In this document: positions 22,647-63,447 of the stretch, piece after piece
How the letters are laid out: the number at the start of each line of letters is the position of its first letter
Numbering within the stretch: the first letter of the stretch is position 1
Origin: Paulinella micropora
Lineage: Eukaryota > Cercozoa > Imbricatea > Euglyphida
DNA length: 64,000 nt
Assembly: GCA_009731375.1 (NCBI GenBank)
Contig: BJOX01000001.1
Location: 371,468 to 435,467, forward strand
Direction of reading: 5' to 3'
Notes under the pieces: generated by a model
Databases searched by the model: none
Told to the model about the DNA's origin: nothing
What the model saw: only the letters and a program-made list of their open reading frames with translations
Translations under genes and position numbers: made by a program

Positions 22647-25600
22647 ATGGAGGCACAACCTGTGGTACCGGAGTTCAGAGAGGACGAGGAAGTGGGATGG
22701 ATGGCAGCGACCATTCGCAAGATACCGTTTACACCGGCGAGCCGACGGGAGGACCCAATGCGGTACACGGAGGCCAAGGCGGCACTGCCGGCGGCATCAG
22801 ATCCGACGTGGGCGAGGCATCCACCGACTATGTCACATGTTTTCAACGACTTGATGCAGCGTACTCCAGAGATGGCACCGGAGATATACAGGCAGTTGTC
22901 GGCGAAAAACTACAAGTTGTGGACAAAAAGGGAAGACGAAGGGGGCATATACAGCGAGGTGGAACAGTGGCCCACGTGGACGTGGCACAAAGGCAAACCT
23001 TCATACGGACCGGGGATGATGATGGTGGACCTCATCATTTGGCGGAAGCGCTGTACGTGGGGGTTGGGTTTTACCGGGACAAAGTGAGTAGCGCGAAGCT
23101 GCCCAATTTCGTGATGAATCGGATGTTGGGGGAGGGGGTATATATATCAAACGGGGACATCAAGTCGTTGTGTATAGCAGCGGGGGCGCAGAGACGGGAG
23201 TTACAACAAGCGGCTGCCAAGATGGCGGATGCGATAACGAGATGGGACGCGGCGTTCTCTAGGAACCCGGGGGAGGAACTAGCGGATTTGATACTGAATT
23301 ACCATACGGGCTGGGCACGGGGCATTAGAGGGTTGGCGGGGAAGGCGTACGACGCCATGCGGGAATATATGGCGGGGCCGAACGACGCGGGGGCAAGGAT
23401 GGAGAAGAGGGATTCACAACTGTCCAAGTTGTTGGAAGAGGCGGCGGCGTTGAACGATGCGTCGACGGATGCGGAAAATGATGCAAAACGGAAGGAACTG
23501 CGGCAATGGGTCTTTGGTTTATCCATCCTGAATGGATGTGTGCGGGGATGGTATACGTGGATCAGGATTCGGATGGCGGCGACGGAAGCGGAGGCGACGG
23601 CAGCGTCACCGGAAAAGCGGAAGGAAAAGAAGAAGAAGGGGAGGCAGTGGCAGGTGGCGAGCTCGGATTCGGAGGAATCGGAGTACAGATCGAGGTCAAG
23701 GGAAGGGGAACATTCGGAAAAGCGGAGGCGACGTGGCACAAGCAAATTCAAAAATCGACGGGAAAGAGCAACGGGAGAGGATTCTTTCACAGCTACGTAA
23801 GACGCAGTTGCTGAGGGAACACGGGGATAGGCCAATTGTTGCGAGCAAGCAACATGAGTATGAGTACATGAACAAGGTACGTAAGTTCATCGTGGCCTTG
23901 CGGAGTGAGGCTAAGGCGGCACTGTGTGGGGACGCGGCGGACCAAGTGCTACCTGTTGGGAAAATTTGGTGGGATCAGGAGACGAACACACGCGGTTACT
24001 TGACACGCAAGTATGGGAGGAGCGGTTCAAGAAGAGTTCGGGGACGAGGGACGAATAACAAGAAGGTGGTGGTCGATGTCGCTCATTTTGTGTTCGCCGA
24101 CGTGTACTAGTTTAACCAACTTCTGGACAAGGGGGACGAGATAGAGGCGCTGAAGGACGCGGCACAGGCTCTGGTTACGAAGAGAACGGCACTTCGGGAC
24201 ATATTTGCCAGTATCGCGGGGCTCAGTCTGTTGCACGAAAAAAAAGAGATATACCCGATGGTTCTGGCGGGGATATGGAAGGATAAAGAGACGAAAGCGG
24301 TGGTTCCGGAGATTGCGGCTCAGGTGGCGGCGTTGGCGGATATAACGGCGGAAGGTAAAGCCCGATGGCAGGGATTGAACACCACCTACAATCCAGTCTG
24401 CTGGGTACTAAATGAGGAAGACTCGGCTTTGATAGATCGTGTGATCACATCGCCAGCGGTGATCGCGAAGTGGCCACAGGCAAGATACAACTATGAAGGA
24501 AGCGGAAACTTTCGGGGGGGTGGACGACCACGACAGTTCACGCAAGGGGGAGGGGATCGGGCGCCAAGACACGAAGGGGGATACAGACCACGGGACCCGC
24601 GGTATGGAGATGGAGGATACCAGAGGGGGCAGGAGCGGCGAACGCCACAAGTGTTCCACGCGGATCGGGCGCCTCGCGGAGGGGAAAAGGTGAAGTTCGA
24701 CGCGGAATTCCATAACAGGGCCCTACCAAACACGGAACTGAAGGGGCAGCCACGGTACCCTCCGGACTCGGAATTAATCGAAGGTTTCCCGAAATACACA
24801 CGGAGGGCACTCAGGTCAAGAAACTGGGATAATGATTCGTGCTACACGGCGATAGCTATGCACTGGCTGGGGATCAAGGGGACTTGCCAAGTGAGCCACG
24901 GGCTGAACATGTGGCGCGACAACTTGGATACTTGCAAGCAGGTTCACAGAGACGAGGCGTATTGGGAGCTCAAAGAGGCGGTGCGACACGGCATGTGGCA
25001 ATTGGGAGGGCTGGAAGACATGTTCCCGCCGGAAGACCTCCCGGCACTGAAGGAGTTCAACGAGGTCAACATCAAGGCGAAGGGATGGACGCGAAAGGAT
25101 AGGGGTTACTACCACCGGGCAGCCAACACGGATTGGGAGCGACGGGAGGAAGGGCGAGACTGGTATCGGAGGTACGACAACAACGGCGGGAGAGGACCGC
25201 GGGGTGGATATCGCGAGGAGTATCGAGGAGGAGGATCTCGGGGAGGACGGGGTAATTATGAGGCGACGCCTAGACCGGGGATGGACAAACAGGTACAACC
25301 CTTGATATATGAGAAGCGGGGTGTTGGGAAAGACACAGCGGGTACAAGCGGAACACCACACTCTCATTTGCCATATGTGCATCCGGATCGACAGGGGTTG
25401 ATTGCAGGGGCTGGAGCGGGAACGCAGGAGCGACAGGGACAGCCGGAGGGCGCGGGATTCATCGCGGTTACGGAACGAACAATAGAGGAGATGGAACGGG
25501 AACATGACCGCACTCATGGTATATATGAACAGGAGCGACCTCCGCGGCAAGAGGAAGCGCGTCCGCGCAGGTCTAACAGCGACGATGATGTACGGATCGT

Positions 25601-25880
25601 GGGGGTTTCCACGACAGGTGAGCCAGGAAAGAGTGAGGAGGGGATCACGAACGGAAATGGGGGTTTGACGTATGACAGGGGAACGGAGGGCGAGGGGACA
25701 ACAGCGACGGGGCGACAGATCGGGATACGGGAGCCCGGAAAGGGACGAGATGGGGAGGAGCTTGAAGATACGGGAATACGTGGATCTGACATAGGCAAAA
25801 GGAGGGGGCGGGACGAGGGGAGACGAGAGACAGGGAGAACGACATGCAAAACAGCAGAAGGCAGAGGAGCGAGCATGTAG
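22647..25880 (+). pseudogene. Gag-like RGG-rich protein of the gypsy-like element, with a frame change and a stop
   Basis: The reading frame begins MEAQPVVPEFRED at 22647, stays in one frame to a TGA just after 23080, and continues from about 23072 in the -1 frame (YRDKVSSAKLPNFVMNRM). It then returns to the first frame near 23760 (QRERILSQLRKTQLLREHG), meets TAG at 24108 and stays open to 25880. The C-terminal half is rich in RGG/GGYR/GRG, as in RNA-binding nucleocapsid-like proteins, although no CCHC zinc knuckle is visible. The heptamer GGGTTTT at 23066-23072 lies exactly where the -1 change is needed. Either programmed recoding or simple decay would explain the breaks. The function is inferred from its position upstream of a protease-like frame. 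Confidence 0.5.
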
Positions 25881-25926
25881 CGGATCGGGGGTACAAGGAA
25901 AAGGGTACACAGAGGGCGAAAAGAGT

Positions 25927-26640
25927 GTGGATGAGGACAAGGAGAGAGAGAGATTGGAGAGGGAGCGGGAGAGAAGTGAGGGGGAGAGGGTAGCAGAGGA
26001 AAAGAAGCGAGAAGAAAGTGACAGAGAGAAGGCGCGGGAGCGAGAACGACTATTGCTGGAGACACACTGGAAGGTGAGTCAGAGGCATGAGGCGATGAGA
26101 GCGACGCCGTCGGTTAGTCAAATTAAAAGATCAAATCTCCCACTGGCGTATACTCGGGTCAAGTTGAGGAGTTTGGGAGGGGATGTGGTCATCGGCAACG
26201 ATACCATGGCGGCCATCAGCGTCATCGGAAAGCACTTCTTGGATAAACACTGGCAACAACCATGGTTCCAGCAGCGGTTTCGGGCGACGCGGGGCTGGGT
26301 TAAGGGGGTGTCGGGTACGACGGCGATGACGGGCACGATACTGCTGGCGTTTGACCTGGCGGGGGGGAATACATATACACACAGGTTTTGGGTCGTCCCG
26401 GCATATACAGGGGGACTCCTATGGAGTTTTGACGCACTGAAACGCATGCACACTCACATCGAAGGAGGTACGGTATGGACGGGGAGAAAACGCTCCGGTA
26501 TATTCGGTGGACCACTGGAATACGACTCAGAGGAGGGACAAGGAGATATACCGGGAGCATGGGTGGCGAGTGATTTCAGGGCGGCACGGATAGAGATGGA
26601 GAAGGGAGCGGAGAATAAAGCAGCGGAACAGGAGGTTTAA
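25927..26640 (+). pseudogene. Retropepsin-like aspartic protease of the gypsy-like element
   Basis: After an E/R-rich N-terminal stretch the frame reads VVIGNDTMAAISVIGKHFL, which fits the retropepsin signature D-(S/T)-x-A-x-x-S-x-I. Further on come GVSGTTAMTGTILLAFDLAG and GGLLWSFDALKRM, matching the flap/strand region and the C-terminal (I/L)LG-x-D-x-L motif. Retropepsins cut Gag-Pol polyproteins. The frame differs from the preceding Gag-like one (+1 relative to it), and 26641 onward changes frame again, so I treat it as a decayed element gene. Confidence 0.55.
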
Positions 26641-27532
26641 TTTTCGCAATAGGAGAGCCCAAGGGGGAGGACGAGGAAAGCGAGTCGGAAGATGAGTGGA
26701 CGAGGGCAAGGATTGTCGCTTTGATCGACACGAGGTTGGAGTATTTCAGGAAACAGAGGGAGGAGGTCTCGGACAGTTTCCCGAAACACGGGCGAGATTT
26801 GGGATACCAACATAAGGAAATGGACACACGGGTGTTGCCTATGGCACAGTATGTAGTATGCCATACAGGCAAACCTAGCCAGGCCAAGGTGGAGATTTTG
26901 AACTTCCTGCAGGAGCGGTGGGAAAGCCAACCCATGGTAGCGGATTCGGTGTCCCAGATCAAGAAGACATTGAAAAATCGGCTTTCGCACTGGGATTTCA
27001 CGATTATGTTTTCGGTGGGAAGAAGAACGGAGATGTGGTGGTACGATGCGGAAGATTTTTTAATCGCGGACCCGATACCGATCCCGAGTTGCACACAGAA
27101 GTTGATGCCGACTCGGCTCGAGGACAATAGCTAGGCGGTACCGTGACCGAGAGGAACTTCTGAATCGGGATCTGGCTTCCGACATTCGGGATGAAGCGTT
27201 TACGCACATATCCGGGGTATATCACAGAACACACGCCATTTAGTATGCTATGATGATGGACCAACTGGCAAGATTCGCGGACCAAGAGCGGAAGACACCA
27301 ACCTTATATCGGTCGAGGGAGGGTTTGGACGGGGATGAAACGGAGGTAGCGGTGGACGATATACAGGGGCAAGGCACCGACAGGAGCAGATCAAAGAGGA
27401 GACGGATAAGGCGAGACAGGCGTTACAGGAACAATCGGAAACATGGGAAGGCACTTCGGAGGAAAAGGTTGCGGCTTTGGGGGTTATGGAAGACAACATC
27501 TAAGTTTTCGGCCCTCTGGAAGGAGGATCGGT
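26641..27532 (+). pseudogene. Protease-RT linker of the gypsy-like element, decayed
   Basis: Open stretches in several frames (EYFRKQREEVSDSFPKHGR; ALQEQSETWEGTSEEKVAAL; VFGPLEGGSVTSHV) with stops between them. There is no catalytic reverse transcriptase motif. The reverse transcriptase start of the same element resumes at about 32620, beyond the copia-like fragment. Confidence 0.4.
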
Positions 27533-30500
27533 GACAAGCCACGTGGCAGTTTTCGAACGAGAGATGGGGCAAGAGGTACCAAACATACGGAGGTCTGAGT
27601 CTAAAAGCCTAAAGCCAAGCTCCTTTAACTTCGGGGCTAATATCTCATACCATCTACGGCCTGCTTGCGGCGCGCCATACAAAGCACCCATCAATACGCA
27701 AAATCATCCCCTCATGCCCCTCTCTGTCTAACCCATCAGGAGCATATGCAAACACAGGGTCATGCATTCGCGCATTTAGGTAGGCATTCTTAAAATCAAC
27801 ACCATACAGCTTATGGCCATGCCAAGCAGCAAGCTTTGCAAGCATTAGCAGTGAGCGATGCGAGGCACAAGGAACAAACAACTGGTCAGAGTTAAAACTA
27901 ACTCCTGGCTCTAACATGTCTCCCCTCAAAGCTAGTCTAGACTTAACAAACTTCCTATTGTTCTCGTCTATCTTCACTTTATGAACCCATGTGAGCCTAA
28001 CTATCTTGCTAACTCCAGCCTTTTTGGCTTCACTATAGTTAACCCAAGTGTATGTCTTAAAGTCTTTAAGAGAGTCTGACTGTATCTCCTTCTTCATGCC
28101 TTCTTGCAAATCTTTCGCTGTCATACCCTGCTCTGCTATCTCTTTCGGCACACGAATGTTAAGATAAAGCAAAAGCTCATTCAGCTCATTCATGCATCTT
28201 TCATGACATAACATAGCACTCTCCAACTCTCCAGCAGGCAAGACGGACTCTCCCTCACTTACCCTGTACTAGCTGATCTCTGAATCTAGCATCTTCTCTA
28301 GTTTGTCTTCAAACTGTACAAAGTGAGATGGCTTAGGTTGTTTTCTAACTTTTAACCTGTCTTTGGGGGCACATTTCTGCTTCACTATTCCTATGCGTAC
28401 TTTGCTCTCCCATCCTTCTCCGTAAGTCTTCTCTGCCCACTCCTCTCCCCACTCTCTTGCAGGGACTCTCACTCTCACTCCCTCTAGTTCCTGAACCTCA
28501 ACTACCTTTCGTTCTCGTTTTAGTTCAGCATGCGGTCGTGATTGTGGTTGTTGTGCTTGTCGTCTTGCTCTCTTTCCTTCGTGAACTACGTTAGCTTCGA
28601 ATTCTGTGATCTTGTCACTTTGCTCCCATGTTCTTCCTTTACTAGGCTGCTCACTCTCTTCATATGCTCTTCTCTCGTGTTGTGTCTGTGGATCAGATAC
28701 AACTGTGAGTGCGTGTGCGTGTCCTAGTCCTGTGTTGGTTGTCTGTGGGGTTGTGTCGGTGGGATGGGGTGCAGCTGTCGATGTTGTGTCGATGTCATGT
28801 GTAGAGAAGCTATCTTGTGTTGGTGTGTGATTGTGATCTAAGCTGTCTCCCCCTCCATACTCCCCCTGCTCTTGTTGACTGTCCGACTGACTAACATCAT
28901 CGACATGGTCATATGAGTCGTCATCGTCATGAGTCTGTGCCGTGTCCTTTTGTGTGTGGGTGGTGGTGGCTGTGGTGGTGGAGGTTGTGGTGTGTGTCTG
29001 TTCGACATCGACATCCTTACTCTCACTCTCCCCCTGAGCTACATCCTCATCCCACTCTACTGTCCTATCTGGGTGTGCTTCCTTACCTATCATGTACGGA
29101 TTAAACCGCACGTTTCTAACTCCTGCTATCACCTTCCTACCGTCCCACACTCTGTATAACTCCCTAAACAAGTCATACCCTACTAGCATGACCTTCTTTC
29201 CTCTAAACTGACCTTTTCTACCTTTACCTGTGTACATAACTCCCATGCATCCTATTGGTCTGAGGTGGGTTAGGAAAGGTTTTCTGCCTAAAAGCTGCTC
29301 ATATGGGGAAATCCCCTTTCTTGGCCCATGAGTGGCGGGCAAGATGTTGTGGAGGGTGGTGGCAGAATGCTCCATTTCTGCCCAAAATGAAATGGGAAGA
29401 TGAGCATGCTACCGCATAGCCCTTGCGGCTCCTTCCGTTATATCATTAGCTTTCTCAGCTATGGGGTTTCCATCCTTGTCCCCCGTTGCTGAGGTCTTCC
29501 AAATATATAAACTGCCTCGGCTTCCACCACTCAATCACTTCTTTTGGGATGTCAAACTCCTGATCACACCTTATCTCTCTAACTCTATTTCCTGTCTGTC
29601 TCTCGTAAAATACTACCGCGTGCTTAATGCAGTCAATAAATTCGTTCTTATGCGAAAGATAATAATCTTTAATAAACAACGAGTAACCATCCGTAACCGA
29701 AAATTTATGTCTCTTCCCGTGTATTGAACGTGCTGACCACGTCCCGGTGTCTATGTGCAGTACTACTCCTGGCTTACTAGCTCTCTCTATCCTATTGACC
29801 TTAAACCTAGGCAACTGCTTCGCCTTACCTATCATGCAGGCTTCACAGTACTCTACTTTCTTCTCGTCTCCTACTAGCTTTATGCCTAATGCATTCGCCA
29901 GAGCTCTCATCTTCTTAACGCTATAATGTCCACAAGCATAGTGGAACAATTCTATATCTACCTTCCTGATTGAACCTGGCTTGCGGGGATAAGACGCATA
30001 CAGCGTTACCTCCCCCGTTTCGCCTTCTGACTGTCTACACTCGTCTCTCTCTCTCTTGGGCTTTCCCTCCCCTTTCACCCCACTACCTCTCTACTTTGCT
30101 TGTGTGGAGGCTCGTAACGGTCGTTGATGTCTAATGGAGTGTCAAACTCGTCATCCCACCTGTAAAGGAGGGTTGACATGAGTCTGCCTCTTACTAGCAC
30201 GTCTCTCTCCTCAATTCTTACGGGGTCTTTTAGAATAAGTAACTGTTCATTCTGATGAACGACAGACCGATGATGGATGTGATCCATCCTGCCGGTCGAC
30301 GCAATATTCACGGGTAACCTAGTGTCAAGTAGCATAGGCCTTGACACCGCAACCGGTTTACAGTGTCCGTTGATGCGTGTTACCCTTGCTGTCCCCTCCT
30401 GCCCTATCTCGCACTCTCCGTTACCTGTTACTAGCTTAATAGGGGGTACTGACTTGATGTCATGTAATATTTCGGGATTGCAGGCTATGTCCCTAGAAGA

Positions 30501-32612
30501 CCCACTGTCCTGAACTATCGTGTTTTTCCTATCTCGCCCACCTTCCCCATCTAACACTAATGCATAGTTCTGTCTGCTGTCTTTGTGTTTTGATGGTGTT
30601 GGTGGCTGAGTGGTGTGGGTGTCTTGGGTTTGTGTTGGTGGGGATAATGTCGTGCTAACTGCGTGTGCAATATACACTCCCTCTATCGCTCTTACCACGT
30701 CTGTCAAGAACTCGTCTAGCACTAACTTCCCCTCACTCACTCTCTTCACCTCACCATTGCTTTCTCTGATGCATGTTGTGGTGAGTTGTTGAGCGAGCTG
30801 TGCTATGTCTTTGAACGTAATGATGGGTGGTGTGTTGGTGTGTGGCTGAGCTTGTGGTGTTGGACCTGGTTGTGGTGTTGAGGTTGTAGCAGTGCCTCCC
30901 CGCCGTTCCCTCTTGGACTCCCCGGTCCCTGCAACAACACTGGGCAGTCCGGCAGATGCCGGACTCCCACTCACATCGTGAGTCTCCTTCTTATGTTTCT
31001 GTATGTATTTCCGAACATTCCCCTTTCGCGTGAATTGCAGACATTCCGTGTCAATGTCAGAATCATCCATACATGCTGCCATGGCATCATCATGTCTTAT
31101 TTCATCTGAACATCGGGAATCATTGTCAGGATCATACTCATCTATCTCTTTTTCATCTTCTTCCTCATCGCCACCCTCACTCTGTCTTGGCGTGTCGCAT
31201 GTGCGTGCTTGTGGTGTGGTGTGAGGTGTCGATGTGCTGGATGTGGGTGTTTGCGGTGCTGTTCCCTGGACCTGACTCCCCCTCACTTCCCCTCTCGCCT
31301 TATTCTTCTCCCTCTCTCTTACCCTCTGTGGAGATTGTTCAGTGAAAGTGGTAGTGAGATTGTGTGGTATCACTAACCCTCTCGCTTTCGCATCAGCTAT
31401 TAAACCTCTCTCGTCTGGATAATAAGGTGATTTGGGGGGTCGGAGGTTGGGGCTGACCGATAGATCAAGTAAAGGGTACTCTGGGTCCTGATTTTTAGCG
31501 TGATATCCGCAGTATTCCCCGAAAACCATACGCGAAGCTTGCACGGCATTAGGCCCTTTCTTATCATGTTCAAGCGAAATCTGACAAGGGGTATTCCTTT
31601 TGTTTTTCCCATGACACTTCAGAGAACGGGGCCTCTCTCGGCTATAGCTAGCTAGACTGAGTGGAGGGGTTGAGGTGTCAGACGCTTGATGCTTTGGGGG
31701 TGCTTTGGTATGTTTGTGGCCTGAGGTTTTAGTAGTTTTGTTTATTGAGGGTAGAGGGGCAAAACTGGGGTTAGGACTCCTAACTCTCTTACGTTCTGCC
31801 TGTGGGGAACGAACACCTGGCTCAGTCTGGGGTTCCCCAGACTCGACGTTCTCCCTTTGGGCCCCACTTTGTTGAACACCTGGCACAGACTGGGGTTCCC
31901 CAGCCTCGGCATTCCCTCTCCCTGATGTTTCAGGCTCCTCTTCGTCATCATTTTCTCCTGACTCACTTCCCCCCATAATAATGAGTAATGCGTCTTCGTC
32001 TGACTCTTCTTTTTCTTCTTCTTCCTCCTCTCTCAGTAGAGTTATATCCTTCTTAGGCTTGTTCTTCTTGTTGTGTGTCTTTCCCTTTCTCTTACCATTC
32101 TCTTGCTTGAGTTTATCATCTCTCTCTTGGTTTTGTTTCTTGGCCTTAGTGTCCGGGCAATACATCTTCGTATGACCTTTCTTGTCACACGCGAAACACG
32201 TAACTCAAGTTTCAGCCACCATTCCTCCTTCTTCTTGAGCTTTCTGTACTTGCCCTTACCCCCATCCCCATCATCTTCCTGATCATCTAGCATGAGGTTT
32301 GTCTCCTTCTTCAGCTGCCTCGTGCTCTTGTTCGCTCTCTCTCTCTTCTCTTTTTCCTTCCACTTGTCCTTTCTCCACAATGCTCATGTGTCTCTCGCAC
32401 TATCGACTAAGTCGTCAAATTTGGATCTTAAGTTAGGTGATAGGTTGTAGTGAAGTGCTTTGAAACTCTCTCTCCATATGCGGGGTGTCTTGCGAGCTTA
32501 GCAAGCAGGCTTCTTATGAGGTCATCCTCATCAAATGGGTGTGTTCTGTGACTCTCAACCTCTCCTTTTAGGGCGATATAGTCATTTAACCATGCATCCA
32601 CATTCTGTCTTC
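27533..32612 (-). pseudogene. Ty1/copia-like retrotransposon fragment (Gag, protease, integrase, part of RT)
   Basis: Reading from high to low coordinates: a Gag helix region (DDLIRSLLAKLARHPAYGE), a CCHC zinc knuckle CFACDKKGHTKMYC (about 32165-32206), an acidic/proline-rich linker, protease IVQDSGSSRDI (about 30510), pre-integrase HHCC (HYACGHY...YCEACMIGKAK, about 29830-29960), integrase core with HIDTGTW and CDQEFD, integrase C-terminal part (ATTLHNILPATHG, GRKPFLTHLRPIGC), then reverse transcriptase TWVHKVKIDENNRKF, YGVDFKNAYLNA and ALYGAPQAGRRWYE. The YVDD box, RNase H and both LTRs are absent, and the frame breaks several times. It is cut at both ends, so it is not a clean insertion of a complete element. 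Confidence 0.8.
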
Positions 32613-32728
32613 GCGGTTAAGCCATCATGAGCATCGGATTGCGAGGGAGATGACTGCGGAACTTTTCGAAAAGGGATTTATCGAGGCGCGGCTATCGGAG
32701 TATGCGTCTCCGGTACGCATGGCTTCAA
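32613..32728 (+). pseudogene. Start of a gypsy-type reverse transcriptase
   Basis: The plus strand encodes HHEHRIAREMTAELFEKGF followed by IEARLSEYASPVRMA. This matches the segment just upstream of the fingers of Ty3/gypsy reverse transcriptases (HR-x-x-R ... E-x-x-x-L-x-x-GFI-x-x-S-x-S-x-(W/Y)ASPV). The frame ends at the right direct repeat (32729), so the rest of RT, RNase H and integrase have been deleted. It belongs with the plus-strand element at 18.6-27.5 kb. Confidence 0.65.
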
Positions 32729-32789
32729 GGTATTTCTCAGTCTTCATATCGTTAGTAACAGTTATCTGTTTATTAAATATCCTACTATC
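32729..32789 (+). repeat. Right direct repeat (possible LTR remnant)
   Basis: Partner of 18555-18622. It directly abuts the truncated reverse transcriptase, which places a deletion between RT and the 3' LTR. Confidence 0.6.
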
Positions 32790-33476
32790 CAAACACTATT
32801 ATTAACTTGAAACCCCTCACTAAGGATTTTTTCCTTATGTTCAGTGAAATTACATATGCGTGACCATCCCGTGACAGTGCTCGGGCCTTTGCATAAGGTT
32901 AATTTAGTACTAGTGCTGCGGGGCTTAGTGAACTTGAAAAGGCAACGGCTAGGTCTGCAGGGCATGTGAGCTGTGCTGACGACGTAAGTGTTTGAGGCAA
33001 GTTTTTGTGGAGGAAAAGCTGGTTTTATTTCAGTGGTAGCGAGTGTGTCTCAGCCGAATTGGAAACTTGATGAAGTAGTAAGGATGAAAAAAAAATTATC
33101 AAAGATAGTTCCAGTTACAAGTGTTGTTCTTTTATGCAAGCACTGTCAAGTTTGATAGAATACTTGCCACTCGTAGAGCTGAGTGGGAAGCAGAAGAGAT
33201 AAATTGGAAAAGGTGTCAAGAGATACAAAAAGAGAAAACATGAAGTGCAAAAAAAAAAAAAAAAAAAAAAAANNNNNNNNNNTGAAGTGCAAAAAAAAAA
33301 AAAAAAAAAGCAGTCACAGTTCAAGGTCATGCAGAGACCCGACGCAGTTTAACGTCATGCCATTAAAGGCAGGAGGCGACCAGTCATCTAAGTTAACGGC
33401 TTGACCCTCCGATTTTCAACTACGTTTTTGAAAAGTTACAGCTAGCTACCAGTCGGTTCTTACCGTGGAGGTAGTC
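32790..33476. other. No gene recognised; poly-A with 10-N gap
   Basis: Mostly unique sequence. Near 33240-33310 'tgaagtgcaaaaaaaa' occurs on both sides of a 10-N gap (33272-33281), so the gap may sit inside one collapsed or duplicated A-run. Confidence 0.5.
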
Positions 33477-33591
33477 ATGAGCTCTTATACGAAAAGAGAT
33501 AAATTTATTCCAAAGAAGAAGCCTGCCAAAAGAAACGAAGAGCAGGCAGAACCGGGGCAGATATCGACTAGCATGGATGTCCTACTTAAAG
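33477..33591 (+). CDS. Possible first exon of a small lysine-rich protein
   Basis: ATG at 33477 opens MSSYTKRDKFIPKKKPAKRN and runs to a good 5' splice site (AAAG followed by gtatga at 33592). A second open stretch at about 33835-33980 (SLTDSLDIASGKTCRNYTQE) could be another exon, but I found no clear 3' splice site joining them. The sequence is unlike the surrounding repeats. No domain is recognised and it may not be a gene. Confidence 0.25.
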
Positions 33592-33725
33592 GTATGACTT
33601 TTGACATACAGTCGCTAAAGAAAAATTCCAACAACAATAATACAACAACAAGTGGAACACAATTCTCGATATGCTGGGGAGCAAGCCATTTCAAATAACC
33701 ACTTACCACCTACATGCACCTATTA

Positions 33726-33985
33726 ACACTGATAAAGAAGAAGAAGAAGAAGAAGAAGAAGAAGAAAAAAAAAATAATAATAATAATATAAAAATAAAAT
33801 TTCACTCGCCACGCCTTTTTTTTCTTTCTTCAAATAATCCCGATGATTGCGCTTCTTCACTGACTGACTCCTTGGACATCGCAAGTGGTAAAACCTGCCG
33901 AAATTACACGCAAGAAATGAAGCTTTGTCTTTCTGCGTTCTCTGACTTCTCAGATGGTGCATACTTTGACACCAAGAAGAAGAAG

Positions 33986-34016
<31 letters not shown>

Positions 34017-34042
34017 TAGGGTTAGGGTTAGAAGAAGAAGAA

Positions 34043-34099
<57 letters not shown>

Positions 34100-34102
34100 A
34101 GG
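33726..34102. repeat. (GAA)n tracts with a short TTAGGG run
   Basis: (GAA)n at 33736-33766, 33975-34015 and 34031-34101. Between the last two lies 'ttagggttagggttag' (34016-34031), about 2.7 units of the TTAGGG telomere-type repeat. Confidence 0.85.
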
Positions 34103-34126
34103 TAGAGAGGAAAAGGCAAAGCTTTG

Positions 34127-63447
<29,321 letters not shown>

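Noticed and set aside
22697-23070. Upstream part of the 367-codon frame starting at 22697 as the true start of the Gag-like protein
   Set aside because: Its first 120 residues have a shadow-like composition, while the other frame from 22647 reads as a normal W/Y-containing protein. The two frames meet at about 23070.
34016-34031. TTAGGG run as a telomere or chromosome end (also CCCTAA at about 63310)
   Set aside because: Fewer than four units in each case, inside gene-bearing sequence. Far too short for a telomere; at most an interstitial trace.
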